The notes under the pieces were generated by a model. It saw only the letters and a list, made by a program, of their open reading frames with translations. It searched no databases and was not told the DNA's origin. This document shows, piece by piece, positions 41,883 to 51,015 of a stretch of 64,000 nt of DNA. The DNA is from Nocardioides dokdonensis FR1436 (GTDB lineage: Bacteria; Actinomycetota; Actinomycetes; Propionibacteriales; Nocardioidaceae), in assembly GCF_001653335.1 (NCBI RefSeq), contig NZ_CP015079.1, positions 2,232,001-2,296,000 of the forward strand, given 5' to 3'. Numbering within the stretch: position 1 is the stretch's first letter; each line of letters starts with the position of its first letter. A program made the translations under genes and the position numbers.

Positions 41883-43145
41883 GTGAGTGACGACGAGCAG
41901 CCGCCGTACCCGGAGCAGTCCCCGGCCCCGGCGCCGCTCCCCGCCCCGGCCCCCGAGCCGCTGCTGGGCCCGCCGCCCGCGCCGTACGCCGGCTACGGGC
42001 AGGCGCCGGCTCCCCGCCCGGCGGCCCCGCCCGCTCCGCGGGCCCGGATCAGCGGCTGGGTGTGGCCGCTGGTGACCGCGCTCGCCCTCCTCGTGGGCCT
42101 GGTCGGTGGCCTGGTGGGAGGTGCGGTCATCACGGTGATCGACCGGGACGACCTCGGGACGGTGGGCGAGGGCCTCGCGGGGGTCGACACGATCTCGAGG
42201 GCACCCCTGAAGGCCGAGGACGGCTCCGTCGCCGCCGTCGCCGAGACGCTGCTGCCGGCGACCGTGCAGATCGTCGCCGAGTTCGGCTCCGACGACGAGG
42301 GCGCCACCGGCTCGGGGTTCATCCTGGACCGCCAGGGCCACGTCATCACCAACAACCACGTCGTCGCCGACGCCGCCGACGGCGGGAAGATCCAGGTCGT
42401 CGACCAGGACGGCAGCCGGTACGCCGCCAGCGTGGTGGGCCGCAGCCCCGTCTACGACCTCGCCGTGCTCGCGGTCCCCGGGCTCGAGGGCACGGAGCCC
42501 GCGTCGCTGGGCGCCTCCTCGGCCCTGCGGGTCGGGGAGACCGTGGTGGCCATCGGCTCGCCGCTGGGGCTGAGCTCGACGGTGACCTCCGGCATCGTCA
42601 GCGCGCTCCAGCGCCCCGTCACCACGGGCGACTCGGCCAACGAGTCGTCGTACATCAACGCGGTGCAGACCGACGCCGCGATCAACCCCGGCAACTCCGG
42701 CGGACCGCTGGTGAACCTGCTCGGCCAGGTCGTGGGCGTGAACTCCGCGATCGCCACCACCGGCGGCGGCAGCTTCGGCGGCGGCAGCTCCGGCAACATC
42801 GGGGTCGGGTTCGCGATCCCGATGGAGCAGGTCAAGATCACCGCCGACCAGATCCTGCGCACCGGCGAGGCCCGCTACCCCGTCATCGGCGCCCAGGTCC
42901 AGACCGGCCGCGAGGACGGCCGGGGGGCCCGGATCGAGGAGGTCGTCGACGGCAGCGCCGCCGAGGACGGCGGGCTGGAGAAGGGCGACCTGGTGGTCGA
43001 GGTCGACGGCGACCGGGTCACCGACGGGATCGCGCTGATCGTGGCCATCCGCGCCCACCAGTCCGGGGAGACGATCGAGTTCACGGTGCTGCGCGACGGG
43101 TCCGAGGAGCGCGTGGAGATCACGCTGCGACCCGAGGTCGGCTGA
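41883..43145 (+). CDS. htrA: HtrA/DegP-type serine protease with PDZ domain
   Basis: The 420-aa protein has a Pro/Ala-rich cytoplasmic N-terminus, one membrane helix (residues about 58-86), a trypsin-like domain with His in ITNNHVVAD, Asp in SPVYDLAVL and Ser in NPGNSGGPL (about residue 272), and a C-terminal PDZ domain (GLEKGDLVVEVDGDRVTDG). It degrades or chaperones misfolded proteins outside the membrane and belongs to the SigE regulon in mycobacteria. A GATGAT box six bases before the GTG may give it its own promoter. Confidence 0.93.
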   Translation: MSDDEQPPYPEQSPAPAPLPAPAPEPLLGPPPAPYAGYGQAPAPRPAAPPAPRARISGWVWPLVTALALLVGLVGGLVGGAVITVIDRDDLGTVGEGLAGVDTISRAPLKAEDGSVAAVAETLLPATVQIVAEFGSDDEGATGSGFILDRQGHVITNNHVVADAADGGKIQVVDQDGSRYAASVVGRSPVYDLAVLAVPGLEGTEPASLGASSALRVGETVVAIGSPLGLSSTVTSGIVSALQRPVTTGDSANESSYINAVQTDAAINPGNSGGPLVNLLGQVVGVNSAIATTGGGSFGGGSSGNIGVGFAIPMEQVKITADQILRTGEARYPVIGAQVQTGREDGRGARIEEVVDGSAAEDGGLEKGDLVVEVDGDRVTDGIALIVAIRAHQSGETIEFTVLRDGSEERVEITLRPEVG

Positions 43146-43161
43146 GGGCGACCGTCCCGCC

Positions 43162-43177
43162 CGGGCCGCCCGGCCCG
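43162..43177. terminator. GC hairpin between htrA and HTH gene
   Basis: CGGGCC-GCCC-GGCCCG forms a 6-bp stem with a 4-base loop between the convergent htrA and BldC-like genes. Confidence 0.5.
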
Positions 43178-43178
43178 A

Positions 43179-43415
43179 CTACTCCGGCCGCTCGGCCTCG
43201 ACGTAGGGGTGCTCGTCGACGAAGGTGCGGGTCTCGGTGTACATCCGCTCGATGAACTGCTCGAGCTGGGCCGACTCCACCCGCCACTGCCCACGCCCGC
43301 CGATCTTGATCGCCGGGAGGTCGCCGCGGCGCACCAGGGCGTAGACCTGGGCGCTGGAGGTGTTGAGGACCTCCGCGACGTCGGCGAGGGTGAGGAAGCG
43401 GGGCGTGCCGGACAT
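43179..43415 (-). CDS. BldC-like/excisionase-type HTH protein
   Basis: The 78-aa winged-helix MerR-type protein reads FLTLADVAEVLNTSSAQVYALVRRGDLPAIKIGGRGQWRVESAQLEQFI, the AlpA/excisionase layout also used by BldC. It binds DNA as a small repressor or architectural factor. The ATG at 43415 follows GACGAT by six bases, so longer frames are unneeded. It stands near the SAF/CpaE-like pair, a combination repeated in related genomes as far as I recall, and may control that pair. Confidence 0.9.
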   Translation of the reverse strand: MSGTPRFLTLADVAEVLNTSSAQVYALVRRGDLPAIKIGGRGQWRVESAQLEQFIERMYTETRTFVDEHPYVEAERPE

Positions 43416-43421
43416 GGCCCC

Positions 43422-43427
43422 ATCGTC
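43422..43427 (-). promoter_or_regulatory. -10 box of BldC-like gene
   Basis: On the minus strand GACGAT ends six bases before the ATG at 43415. Confidence 0.5.
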
Positions 43428-43506
43428 GCACCTGCGGGCTCCGGTACGGGGCAGCGACCCGGCGCCTGTGGACGGGTGGTCCGCGCCGCCCACCCAGGGA
43501 CGAGCA

Positions 43507-43607
43507 GTCACTTTTGCACCACCGAGCGGTCACTAATGCACCGACCCAGGTGCAGAACTGACCTCTGGATGGTGCACAACTGACCTGTCGATGGTGCAGA
43601 AGTGACC
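43507..43607. repeat. Cluster of five 15-bp repeats, IS21-end-like remnant
   Basis: Three direct units GGTGCANAANTGACC at 43549, 43571 and 43593 (period 22 bp) and two inverted units at 43507 and 43528 (period 21 bp) face each other around an axis near 43546. Outside the cores the CCGAGCGG and CCGCTCGG arms of the second inverted and third direct unit also match. Multiple short repeats at each terminus are typical of IS21-family elements, so this may be two IS ends joined after loss of istAB. Alternatively it is an operator array. Confidence 0.8.
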
Positions 43608-43674
43608 GCTCGGCCGGGGGCGGGGAGGGGCGGGGCCTGTGGAGGAGCAGGTGAGAGGAGCGGCCGGAGTGGGC

Positions 43675-44355
43675 ATGATGCCGGCCGTGAAGGCCGAACC
43701 AGCGAGCAGTTCCGTCGTCCCGCCCGCCGTGCGCAGCACCCGACCGGGGTGGCGCGACCCGCGGCTGTGGGTCGGTGTCGCGCTGGTCGCCGCCTCGGTG
43801 CTGCTCGGTGCGCGGCTGCTCGCGGCCGCCGACGACATGGTCACCGTCTGGGCCGCCGGCAGCGACCTCGGGGTCGGCCAGCGGCTGGAGCCCGAGGACC
43901 TGGTCGCGCAGCGGGTCCGCTTCGACGACGCGCAGGCGCAGGCGGGGTACCTGGGTGCCGACGACGAGCTGCCCGCCGACGCGACCCTCGTGCGCCCCGT
44001 CACCGCGGGGGAGCTGGTGCCGGCGGCGGCCCTCGGTCCCGCCGAGGGGGCCGCCCGCGTCGAGCTCCCGCTCTCGGTCGACCCCGAGCGGCTGCCCGAC
44101 CTGGGGGCGGGCACCACCGTCGACGTCTACCTGCTGGCCACCGGGCGCGACGCCGACGGCCGCAAGGTCCGGCTCGACCCGGGCCCGGTGCTCGCCGACG
44201 TCACCGTGGTCGACGCCAGCACCCCAGACGGGGGCTTCGGCTCCTCCGGCCAGCGGCGCGTCGTGGTGGCCGTGCCGGCGGAGGACGCCGACGCCTACGT
44301 CGCACTGCTGGGCCGGCTCGGGGAGCCGACCGTCCTGATCTCGAGGGCCCAGTGA
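43675..44355 (+). CDS. SAF-domain (CpaB/RcpC-like) membrane protein
   Basis: The 226-aa protein has a membrane helix (DPRLWVGVALVAASVLLGARLL) and then an SAF domain (TVWAAGSDLGVGQRLEPEDLVAQRV, ending in DATLVRPVTAGELVPAAAL) and a second beta domain, as in CpaB/RcpC proteins that line the Flp/Tad pilus channel. I start at the first ATG of the MMPAV pair, with GGAG before it. The gene shares four bases with the CpaE-like ATPase. No pilin, CpaF, TadB or TadC gene is adjacent. Confidence 0.82.
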   Translation: MMPAVKAEPASSSVVPPAVRSTRPGWRDPRLWVGVALVAASVLLGARLLAAADDMVTVWAAGSDLGVGQRLEPEDLVAQRVRFDDAQAQAGYLGADDELPADATLVRPVTAGELVPAAALGPAEGAARVELPLSVDPERLPDLGAGTTVDVYLLATGRDADGRKVRLDPGPVLADVTVVDASTPDGGFGSSGQRRVVVAVPAEDADAYVALLGRLGEPTVLISRAQ

Positions 44356-45656
44356 CGGGTCCGGTGGCGGGTCCGGTGCAGGGGCCAGGGAGCTCCGACC
44401 CGGTGGTGGTGCTGGTCGCCGCCGCCGGCGCCGCCTGGGAGAGCACGGCCGTCGAGGCGCTCAACGCCCGCAGCGGCGTCGTGCTGCTCAAGCGCTGCGT
44501 CGACGTCGACGACCTGCTCGCCGCGGCCTCGGCCGGTCAGGCGCACGTGGCCGTGCTCGGTCTGGACGCCCACGGCCTGGACGCCTCCGCCGTCGACCTG
44601 CTGCACCACTACGAGGTCCGACCGGTCGCGGTGGTGCCGAGCACCGTGGCCCCCGACACCGCCCGCTTGCGCGCCTCCCGCATCGGGGTCCGCACGCTGG
44701 TGCCCGAGGGACGTGTCGACACCGTCGCCGACGCCGTCACCGCCCCCGAGGTGCAGCCGGAGCCGACCCGCGTCGCCGCCGCGCCGGCGTACGACGTCGG
44801 GGCCGGGCCGCCGGCCAGCGTCCCCCGACCCGGCCGGGTGCTGGCCGTGTGGGGGCCCGCCGGCGCGCCCGGACGCAGCACCGTGGCCGTGGCGCTCGCC
44901 TCGGAGCTGGCGCGCCGGCGGGAGGAGACCCTGCTCGTCGACGCCGACCCGCACGCGGGCAGCATCGCCCAGCAGCTCGGCGTCCTGGACGAGGTCTCGG
45001 GGCTGCTGGCTGCGGCCCGGCTCGCCACCGCGGGCGTGCTGGAGGAACGGCTGTCGTCGGTGCAGCGCTCGCTGGGCCCGCACCTGCGCGTGGTCACCGG
45101 CCTGCCCCGTCCGGACCGGTGGAGCGAGGTGCGACCGGGGGCGTTGGAGCACCTGCTCGAGCTCGGGCGCGTCGGCGGGCACGTGGTGGTCGACGTCGGC
45201 GCGGACCTCGAGGACGACCCGGCCGCCGACGTCGGGGGCCGGCCCTCGCGCAACGCCCTGACGCTCGGCGCGCTCGAGGTCGCCGACGAGGTGCTCGCGG
45301 TCGGCACGGCCGACCCGGTGGGCCTGTCGCGGCTGGCGCGGGGCCTGGTCGAGCTGGGGGAGCGCTGGCCCGGCACCCCGGTGCGGCTCGTGGTCAACCA
45401 GATGCGGCCCAGCCTGGGCTGGACCCGGGAAGAGGTCGCGGGGATGGTGCGCGGCTTCGTCGCGCCGGCGTCGCTGCACTTCCTGCCCGAGGACCGGCCC
45501 GGGGTGGACCGGGCGCTGGTCGCCGGGCGCACCCTGCTCGAGGGGGGCGAGTCCCCCCTGACCCGGGCGGTCGCCGAGGTGGCCGACGCCCTGGTGGGCG
45601 CCGGCCAGGCTGCAGCGGTCAGGCCGCGAAGAGCAGGAAGAGCCCGCCGGCGGTGA
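44352..45656 (+). CDS. CpaE/TadZ/Ssd-like MinD-family ATPase
   Basis: The 434-aa protein has an N-terminal receiver-like domain (residues about 15-140) and a C-terminal ParA/MinD fold starting VLAVWGPAGAPGRSTVAVALASEL, with TLLVDADPHAGSIAQQLG as the switch region. The Walker A carries Arg where the usual KGG-x-GK(S/T) has Lys (GAPGRST), a feature shared by actinobacterial septum/pilus-positioning relatives. Its GTG overlaps the stop of the SAF gene. The C-terminus (RPRRAGRARRR) is strongly basic and overlaps the convergent membrane-protein gene by 38 bp. Confidence 0.85.
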   Translation: MTGPVAGPVQGPGSSDPVVVLVAAAGAAWESTAVEALNARSGVVLLKRCVDVDDLLAAASAGQAHVAVLGLDAHGLDASAVDLLHHYEVRPVAVVPSTVAPDTARLRASRIGVRTLVPEGRVDTVADAVTAPEVQPEPTRVAAAPAYDVGAGPPASVPRPGRVLAVWGPAGAPGRSTVAVALASELARRREETLLVDADPHAGSIAQQLGVLDEVSGLLAAARLATAGVLEERLSSVQRSLGPHLRVVTGLPRPDRWSEVRPGALEHLLELGRVGGHVVVDVGADLEDDPAADVGGRPSRNALTLGALEVADEVLAVGTADPVGLSRLARGLVELGERWPGTPVRLVVNQMRPSLGWTREEVAGMVRGFVAPASLHFLPEDRPGVDRALVAGRTLLEGGESPLTRAVAEVADALVGAGQAAAVRPRRAGRARRR

Positions 45657-47004
45657 AGCCGACCATCAGCGCCAGCAGCGGCAGCTGGCCGGTGAGCTGG
45701 TGCCGCTTGGGCAGCAGCGTGATCGCCCGGTCGTGGGCGGCCACCACGGCGACCACGTGGCCCAGCACGACGCCGGCCACCTTGAGGTTGGCCAGCAGCG
45801 TCGGGTGGTAGGAGAGCCAGTAGTTGACCCGCCAGTCGCCGGTGCCGAGGTAGTTCGCCCCCGTGCTCATCGGGTCGCTGGCCTTGATCAGGGTGTCCTG
45901 GCCGACCTCGATCCAGTACGACAGGTAGTGCGCGGCGATGTAGCCCACGATGATCGGGACCATCGAGTGCGCGAACTGGCCGGGCAGGTGGATGCGTCGC
46001 TGCTCCGAGCCGACCCCGGTGAGCATCGTGCCGGCGGCGAAGAGCAGCCCGACGCCGCCGCAGAAGACGATCAGCGCGAGGTTGTCGGCGAGCGTGGCCG
46101 CCCAGTCCCGCGAGGCGATCGCGTCGGTGTTGAGCAGGAACCGCACCCAGGTGGGCGACTCGCGGAAGGAGTCGAAGCCGGTGCTGCCGAAGAGCACCGC
46201 CACGACCGCGACCAGCCCGGGCCGGGCCTCGATCGTGGCCAGGTTGGACAACGGGGAGCGCACCAGGACGCGCCCGTCGCGGCTGCCCCACACCGACAGC
46301 TTGGCGACCAGCGAGGAGTAGACCTCGAAGGGGTCGGCGCGGGCGTACCAGGTGTTGCCGAAGAGGGCCCCGCCCACCAGCATCACCGCGACGTACACCG
46401 CGGCCCACAGGCGCACGGGCCCGAGCTCGGTGGAGTAGGGGTAGACCAGCTCCAGCCACACGAACGCGAACAGGCCCAGTGCGGCGGGCCAGTAGCCCCA
46501 CCGGGCGGGGTAGGCGAAGACACCCCGCTCGGGGTCGGACCCGGAGGCCCTGGCCAGCAGCAGGTTGAGGGTGCGCACCGGGCTGACGGCCCGCCAGACC
46601 GGACCCAGCAGCAGCGAGGCGGGGACGATGCCGACCCACCACCACACGTAGAACATCCCGAAGAACGGGTTGGTCAGCAGGTCCTGACCCGCGACCGCGG
46701 CGATGCCGGCCCAGGCGAAGAACAGCAGGCCGACCACCCGCAGCGCGATGCGCCACACCCGGGAGTCGAGGACCCGCTGCGCGACGTCCGGCAGCAGGTG
46801 GCCGCCGTGGTCCGGGGTGTGCTCGGAGGCGTAGCGCGGGGTGCGCCAGGCCAGGGCGAGGACCGTGAAGGAGATCGTCAGGGCCGCCACGGCGCCGGCG
46901 ACGGCCAGCTCGGGGGAGATCGGCAGGTCCTTGGCGCCGCCGATGCCGTGGGCCTCGACGGTGCGTGCGGCGTCGCCCAGCGCGGGACCCAGCAGGAGCG
47001 TCAC
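45619..47004 (-). CDS. Polytopic membrane protein, unknown function
   Basis: The 461-aa protein has ten or so transmembrane helices with short loops; a conserved-looking central region reads GGALFGNTWYARADPFEVYSSLVAKLS, and His/Trp-rich segments occur (PIIVGYIAAHYLSYWIEVGQDTLIKA). I recall related actinobacterial proteins being labelled fenitrothion hydrolase, but nothing here shows a hydrolase site, so I keep it unassigned. Its GTG is one base after the stop of the cupredoxin lipoprotein, so the two form an operon and may cooperate in metal or redox handling. Confidence 0.78.
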   Translation of the reverse strand: MTLLLGPALGDAARTVEAHGIGGAKDLPISPELAVAGAVAALTISFTVLALAWRTPRYASEHTPDHGGHLLPDVAQRVLDSRVWRIALRVVGLLFFAWAGIAAVAGQDLLTNPFFGMFYVWWWVGIVPASLLLGPVWRAVSPVRTLNLLLARASGSDPERGVFAYPARWGYWPAALGLFAFVWLELVYPYSTELGPVRLWAAVYVAVMLVGGALFGNTWYARADPFEVYSSLVAKLSVWGSRDGRVLVRSPLSNLATIEARPGLVAVVAVLFGSTGFDSFRESPTWVRFLLNTDAIASRDWAATLADNLALIVFCGGVGLLFAAGTMLTGVGSEQRRIHLPGQFAHSMVPIIVGYIAAHYLSYWIEVGQDTLIKASDPMSTGANYLGTGDWRVNYWLSYHPTLLANLKVAGVVLGHVVAVVAAHDRAITLLPKRHQLTGQLPLLALMVGFTAGGLFLLFAA

Positions 47005-47005
47005 G

Positions 47006-47410
47006 TCAGGAGACTTCGAGCTGGACGATCAGCTGGTCGATCGTGTGCGACTCGACCTCGACGACACCGGGACGCTCGAAGGTGAGCGTCTCCTCGGTGG
47101 TGCCCTCCTCGTAGGAGAACTCGGTCTCGGGGGTGGAGTGGACGTGCACCTCCCCGGGCGCGTCGGCCGTCACCGTGAAGACGACGTCCTGACCGACACC
47201 GACCTCGACCCGGTCGCCCTTGGGGCTGATGACCCCGTCCTCGACGGTGATCTCGATGCTGACCGCCTCGTTGCCGCCCGCGCCGCCGTCGGGCTCGCTC
47301 CCGGAGTCGTCGGACCCGCAGCCGCTCACCGCCAGCGGCAGGGCGAAGGCCGCCACGAGGGCGACGGCACGGGTGCGGGGACGGATCGGGGCGCGGAGCA
47401 TGGGGCTCAT
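47006..47410 (-). CDS. Cupredoxin-like lipoprotein
   Basis: The 134-aa protein has a signal peptide ending LAVSGC (lipobox), an acidic Gly/Ser linker and a cupredoxin-like beta-sandwich (IEITVEDGVISPKGDRVEVGVGQDVVFTVT, VHVHSTPETEFSY). Typical blue-copper ligands (Cys and Met near the end) are not obvious; a GEVHVHSTPE stretch and a late His are. It may be an electron or metal carrier on the outer face of the membrane. I start at ATG 47410; an ATG nine bases later is possible. It is co-transcribed with the downstream membrane protein. Confidence 0.8.
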   Translation of the reverse strand: MSPMLRAPIRPRTRAVALVAAFALPLAVSGCGSDDSGSEPDGGAGGNEAVSIEITVEDGVISPKGDRVEVGVGQDVVFTVTADAPGEVHVHSTPETEFSYEEGTTEETLTFERPGVVEVESHTIDQLIVQLEVS

Positions 47411-47435
47411 CCTTCTCGGGCACGGCGCGCGGCAC

Positions 47436-47461
47436 CCACCGGAGGAGATCCCCTCCGGTGG
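47436..47461. promoter_or_regulatory. Strong hairpin in leader between divergent genes
   Basis: CCACCGGAGG pairs with CCTCCGGTGG around an AGATCC loop. In the minus-strand leader it lies 25 bases before the cupredoxin ATG, so it may fold in that mRNA. It does not resemble a terminator of either neighbour. Confidence 0.6.
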
Positions 47462-47538
47462 TAGGTCCGTCGCGCGGGGGGTGGGCTCTGACAGAATCCC
47501 ATGCAGGACAAGCACGACGACGTTAGGGGCCTGGCCAG

Positions 47539-48984
47539 ATGACCACTCGGGTGCGCTCGCGCGACCTGGCCTTCCTGGCTGAGGAGACGGCCGCCACGCC
47601 GCGGCACAACGCCACCGTGGAGATCTTCGAGCCCGGGGAGTCGGGATTCGACCACGAACGGCTGCTCGAGCTGATCGAGGACCGCATCTCGTTCGTGCCG
47701 CGCTACCGCCAGCGCCTGCAACCGGTCCCCGGCCGGCTGGCCAACCCGGTGTGGATCGACGACCCCGACTTCGACCTCGGCTACCACGTACGCCGCTCCG
47801 CGCTGCCGCGTCCCGGCACCCCCGAGCAGCTGCGCGAGCTGGTCGCGCGCATCGTCTCCCGCCCGCTGGACCGCACCAAGCCGCTCTGGGAGGTCTACGT
47901 CGTCGAGGGCCTCGCCGACGGCCGCGTGGCGCTGCTCTACAAGGCCCACCAGGCGCTGGTCGACGGCGTCGAGACCGTCGACCTGGCCCAGGTGCTGCTC
48001 GACACCTCCCCGGAGCCCAAGTCGCTCGGCGGCGACGAGTGGCACGCCTGGAGGCCTCCGACCTCGTCGAGCCTGGTGCTCGGCGCCGTGCGCGACAACC
48101 TGACCCGGCCCCGGGTGCTGGGCCAGACGCTGCGCAGCACGTCGGCCGCTGCGGCCCGGACCGCCGACGCGGCGGGCGAGCGGGCCGGGCGGGTGCTGGG
48201 CGCGGTCACCGGGCGCCGCCACGAGGGGGAGACCCCGATCAGCGGACGGCACTCCCAGCAGCGCCGGGTGGTGTCGGTGCACACCGACCTCGCCGACTAC
48301 CAACGCATCCGCGAGGTCCACGGCGGCACCGTCAACGACGTCATCCTCGCCACCATCACCGGCGGGCTGCGCGGCTGGCTGATGACCCGCACCGAGTCGC
48401 TGGCCGGGTTGCGCCGGGTCCGGGCCGTGGTGCCGGTCTCGGTGATCGACCGGGAGCTCGAGGCGACCTCGCTGGGCAGCCAGATCGAGGCCCACGTCGT
48501 CGACCTGCCCGTCGGCGAGGCGAGCCCCGTGGTGCGTCTGCACCAGGTGTCCTACGCCTTCAAGAGCCACCAGGAGACGGGTCGGGGCGTCGCTGCCAAC
48601 CGGCTCGCCGGCATCGCCGGGTTCGCGCCCAGCACCTTCCACGCGATCGGGTCGCGGGTGGCGGCCTGGGAGAACGTCCGCGGCCTGCAGTTGGTCGTGA
48701 CCAACGTCCCCGGCCCTCAGTCCCCGCTCTACGCCGCCGGCGCCCGGATGGTGGCGACGTACCCCGTCCCGCCGCTGCTGCCCGGCCACCTGCTGGCGAT
48801 CGGCGTGACGTCGTACGACGGCGGGGTGTCCTTCGGTCTCACCGTCGACCGCGACAAGGTGCCCGACGCCGAGGTGCTGGGCACCTGCCTGACCGAGGCG
48901 CTCGACGAGCTGCTCGACACCGTGACGGGCGCCCGACCCCGGGTGCCGCGCGGCCGCCGCACGAAGAAACCGAGCCGCCCATGA
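47539..48984 (+). CDS. WS/DGAT-type O-acyltransferase
   Basis: The 481-aa protein belongs to the wax ester synthase/diacylglycerol acyltransferase family (Tgs-like). It has PRYRQRLQPVPGRLANPVWIDDPDFDLGYHV and the C-terminal NVRGLQLVVTNVPGPQSPLY. The catalytic motif HHxxxDG appears as HQALVDG (residues about 137-143), with Gln in place of the second His. Active members use that His as the general base, so lipid synthesis activity is uncertain. An ATG start is used; a TAGGGG stretch lies upstream. Its TGA overlaps the next gene. Confidence 0.88.
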   Translation: MTTRVRSRDLAFLAEETAATPRHNATVEIFEPGESGFDHERLLELIEDRISFVPRYRQRLQPVPGRLANPVWIDDPDFDLGYHVRRSALPRPGTPEQLRELVARIVSRPLDRTKPLWEVYVVEGLADGRVALLYKAHQALVDGVETVDLAQVLLDTSPEPKSLGGDEWHAWRPPTSSSLVLGAVRDNLTRPRVLGQTLRSTSAAAARTADAAGERAGRVLGAVTGRRHEGETPISGRHSQQRRVVSVHTDLADYQRIREVHGGTVNDVILATITGGLRGWLMTRTESLAGLRRVRAVVPVSVIDRELEATSLGSQIEAHVVDLPVGEASPVVRLHQVSYAFKSHQETGRGVAANRLAGIAGFAPSTFHAIGSRVAAWENVRGLQLVVTNVPGPQSPLYAAGARMVATYPVPPLLPGHLLAIGVTSYDGGVSFGLTVDRDKVPDAEVLGTCLTEALDELLDTVTGARPRVPRGRRTKKPSRP

Positions 48985-49313
48985 CCCGCCTCTACCTGCC
49001 CGCGTCCCTCCAGGCGCTGGCGCGCCTGCACTCCGGGGCGGGCCTGTCCCGGACCGGAGCCGTCGAGGCGGAGGACGACGCCGAGGAGAGCGAGTACGCC
49101 GCGCTGCTCACCGCCGCCGTGGCCTCGGCCGAGCTCGTCGGCCACGGGAAGCGGCGCGTGGTGGTCGTGGCCGAGGTCGACGACGGGGTCGAGCGGGTCG
49201 TGGTGGCCGACGTGGTCGCGGTGCACGTCGACGTCGAGCCGGGCGCGGAGCCCGACGACGACCTGGCGTGGTTCGCCACCCAGGAGATCGACCGGTTGCT
49301 CGAAGGGTCGTAG
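48981..49313 (+). CDS. Hypothetical protein (DUF6912-like)
   Basis: The 110-aa acidic protein starts TRLYLPASLQALARLHSGAGL and has a beta-strand-rich core (RRVVVVAEVDDGVERVVVADV) and an acidic C-terminus ending in a helix. It resembles the actinobacterial DUF6912 family by its start and length. The ATG overlaps the acyltransferase stop (ATGA). It carries the TAG that begins the pruA -10 box. The function is unknown. Confidence 0.75.
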   Translation: MTRLYLPASLQALARLHSGAGLSRTGAVEAEDDAEESEYAALLTAAVASAELVGHGKRRVVVVAEVDDGVERVVVADVVAVHVDVEPGAEPDDDLAWFATQEIDRLLEGS

Positions 49314-49316
49314 GGT
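49311..49316 (+). promoter_or_regulatory. -10 box of pruA
   Basis: TAGGGT starts with the TAG stop of the preceding gene and ends six bases before the pruA ATG. Confidence 0.65.
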
Positions 49317-49322
49317 CGCCAC

Positions 49323-50951
<1,629 letters not shown>

Positions 50952-50971
50952 GCCGGCCCCGCAGACGACGA

Positions 50972-51002
50972 ACGCCCCGCCCGGGAGTCCCGGGCGGGGC
51001 GT
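50972..51002. terminator. Strong bidirectional terminator hairpin
   Basis: A 14-bp GC stem (GCCCCGCCCGGG pairing with CCCGGGCGGGGC, plus two outer pairs) closes on an AGT loop between convergent pruA and the OYE gene. Confidence 0.85.
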
Positions 51003-51015
51003 CGTGCGTCCGAGG

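Noticed and set aside
43507..43607. CRISPR array
   Set aside because: The repeats are 15 bp with 21-22-bp period, change orientation at the centre and leave 6-7-bp spacers; no cas gene is present.
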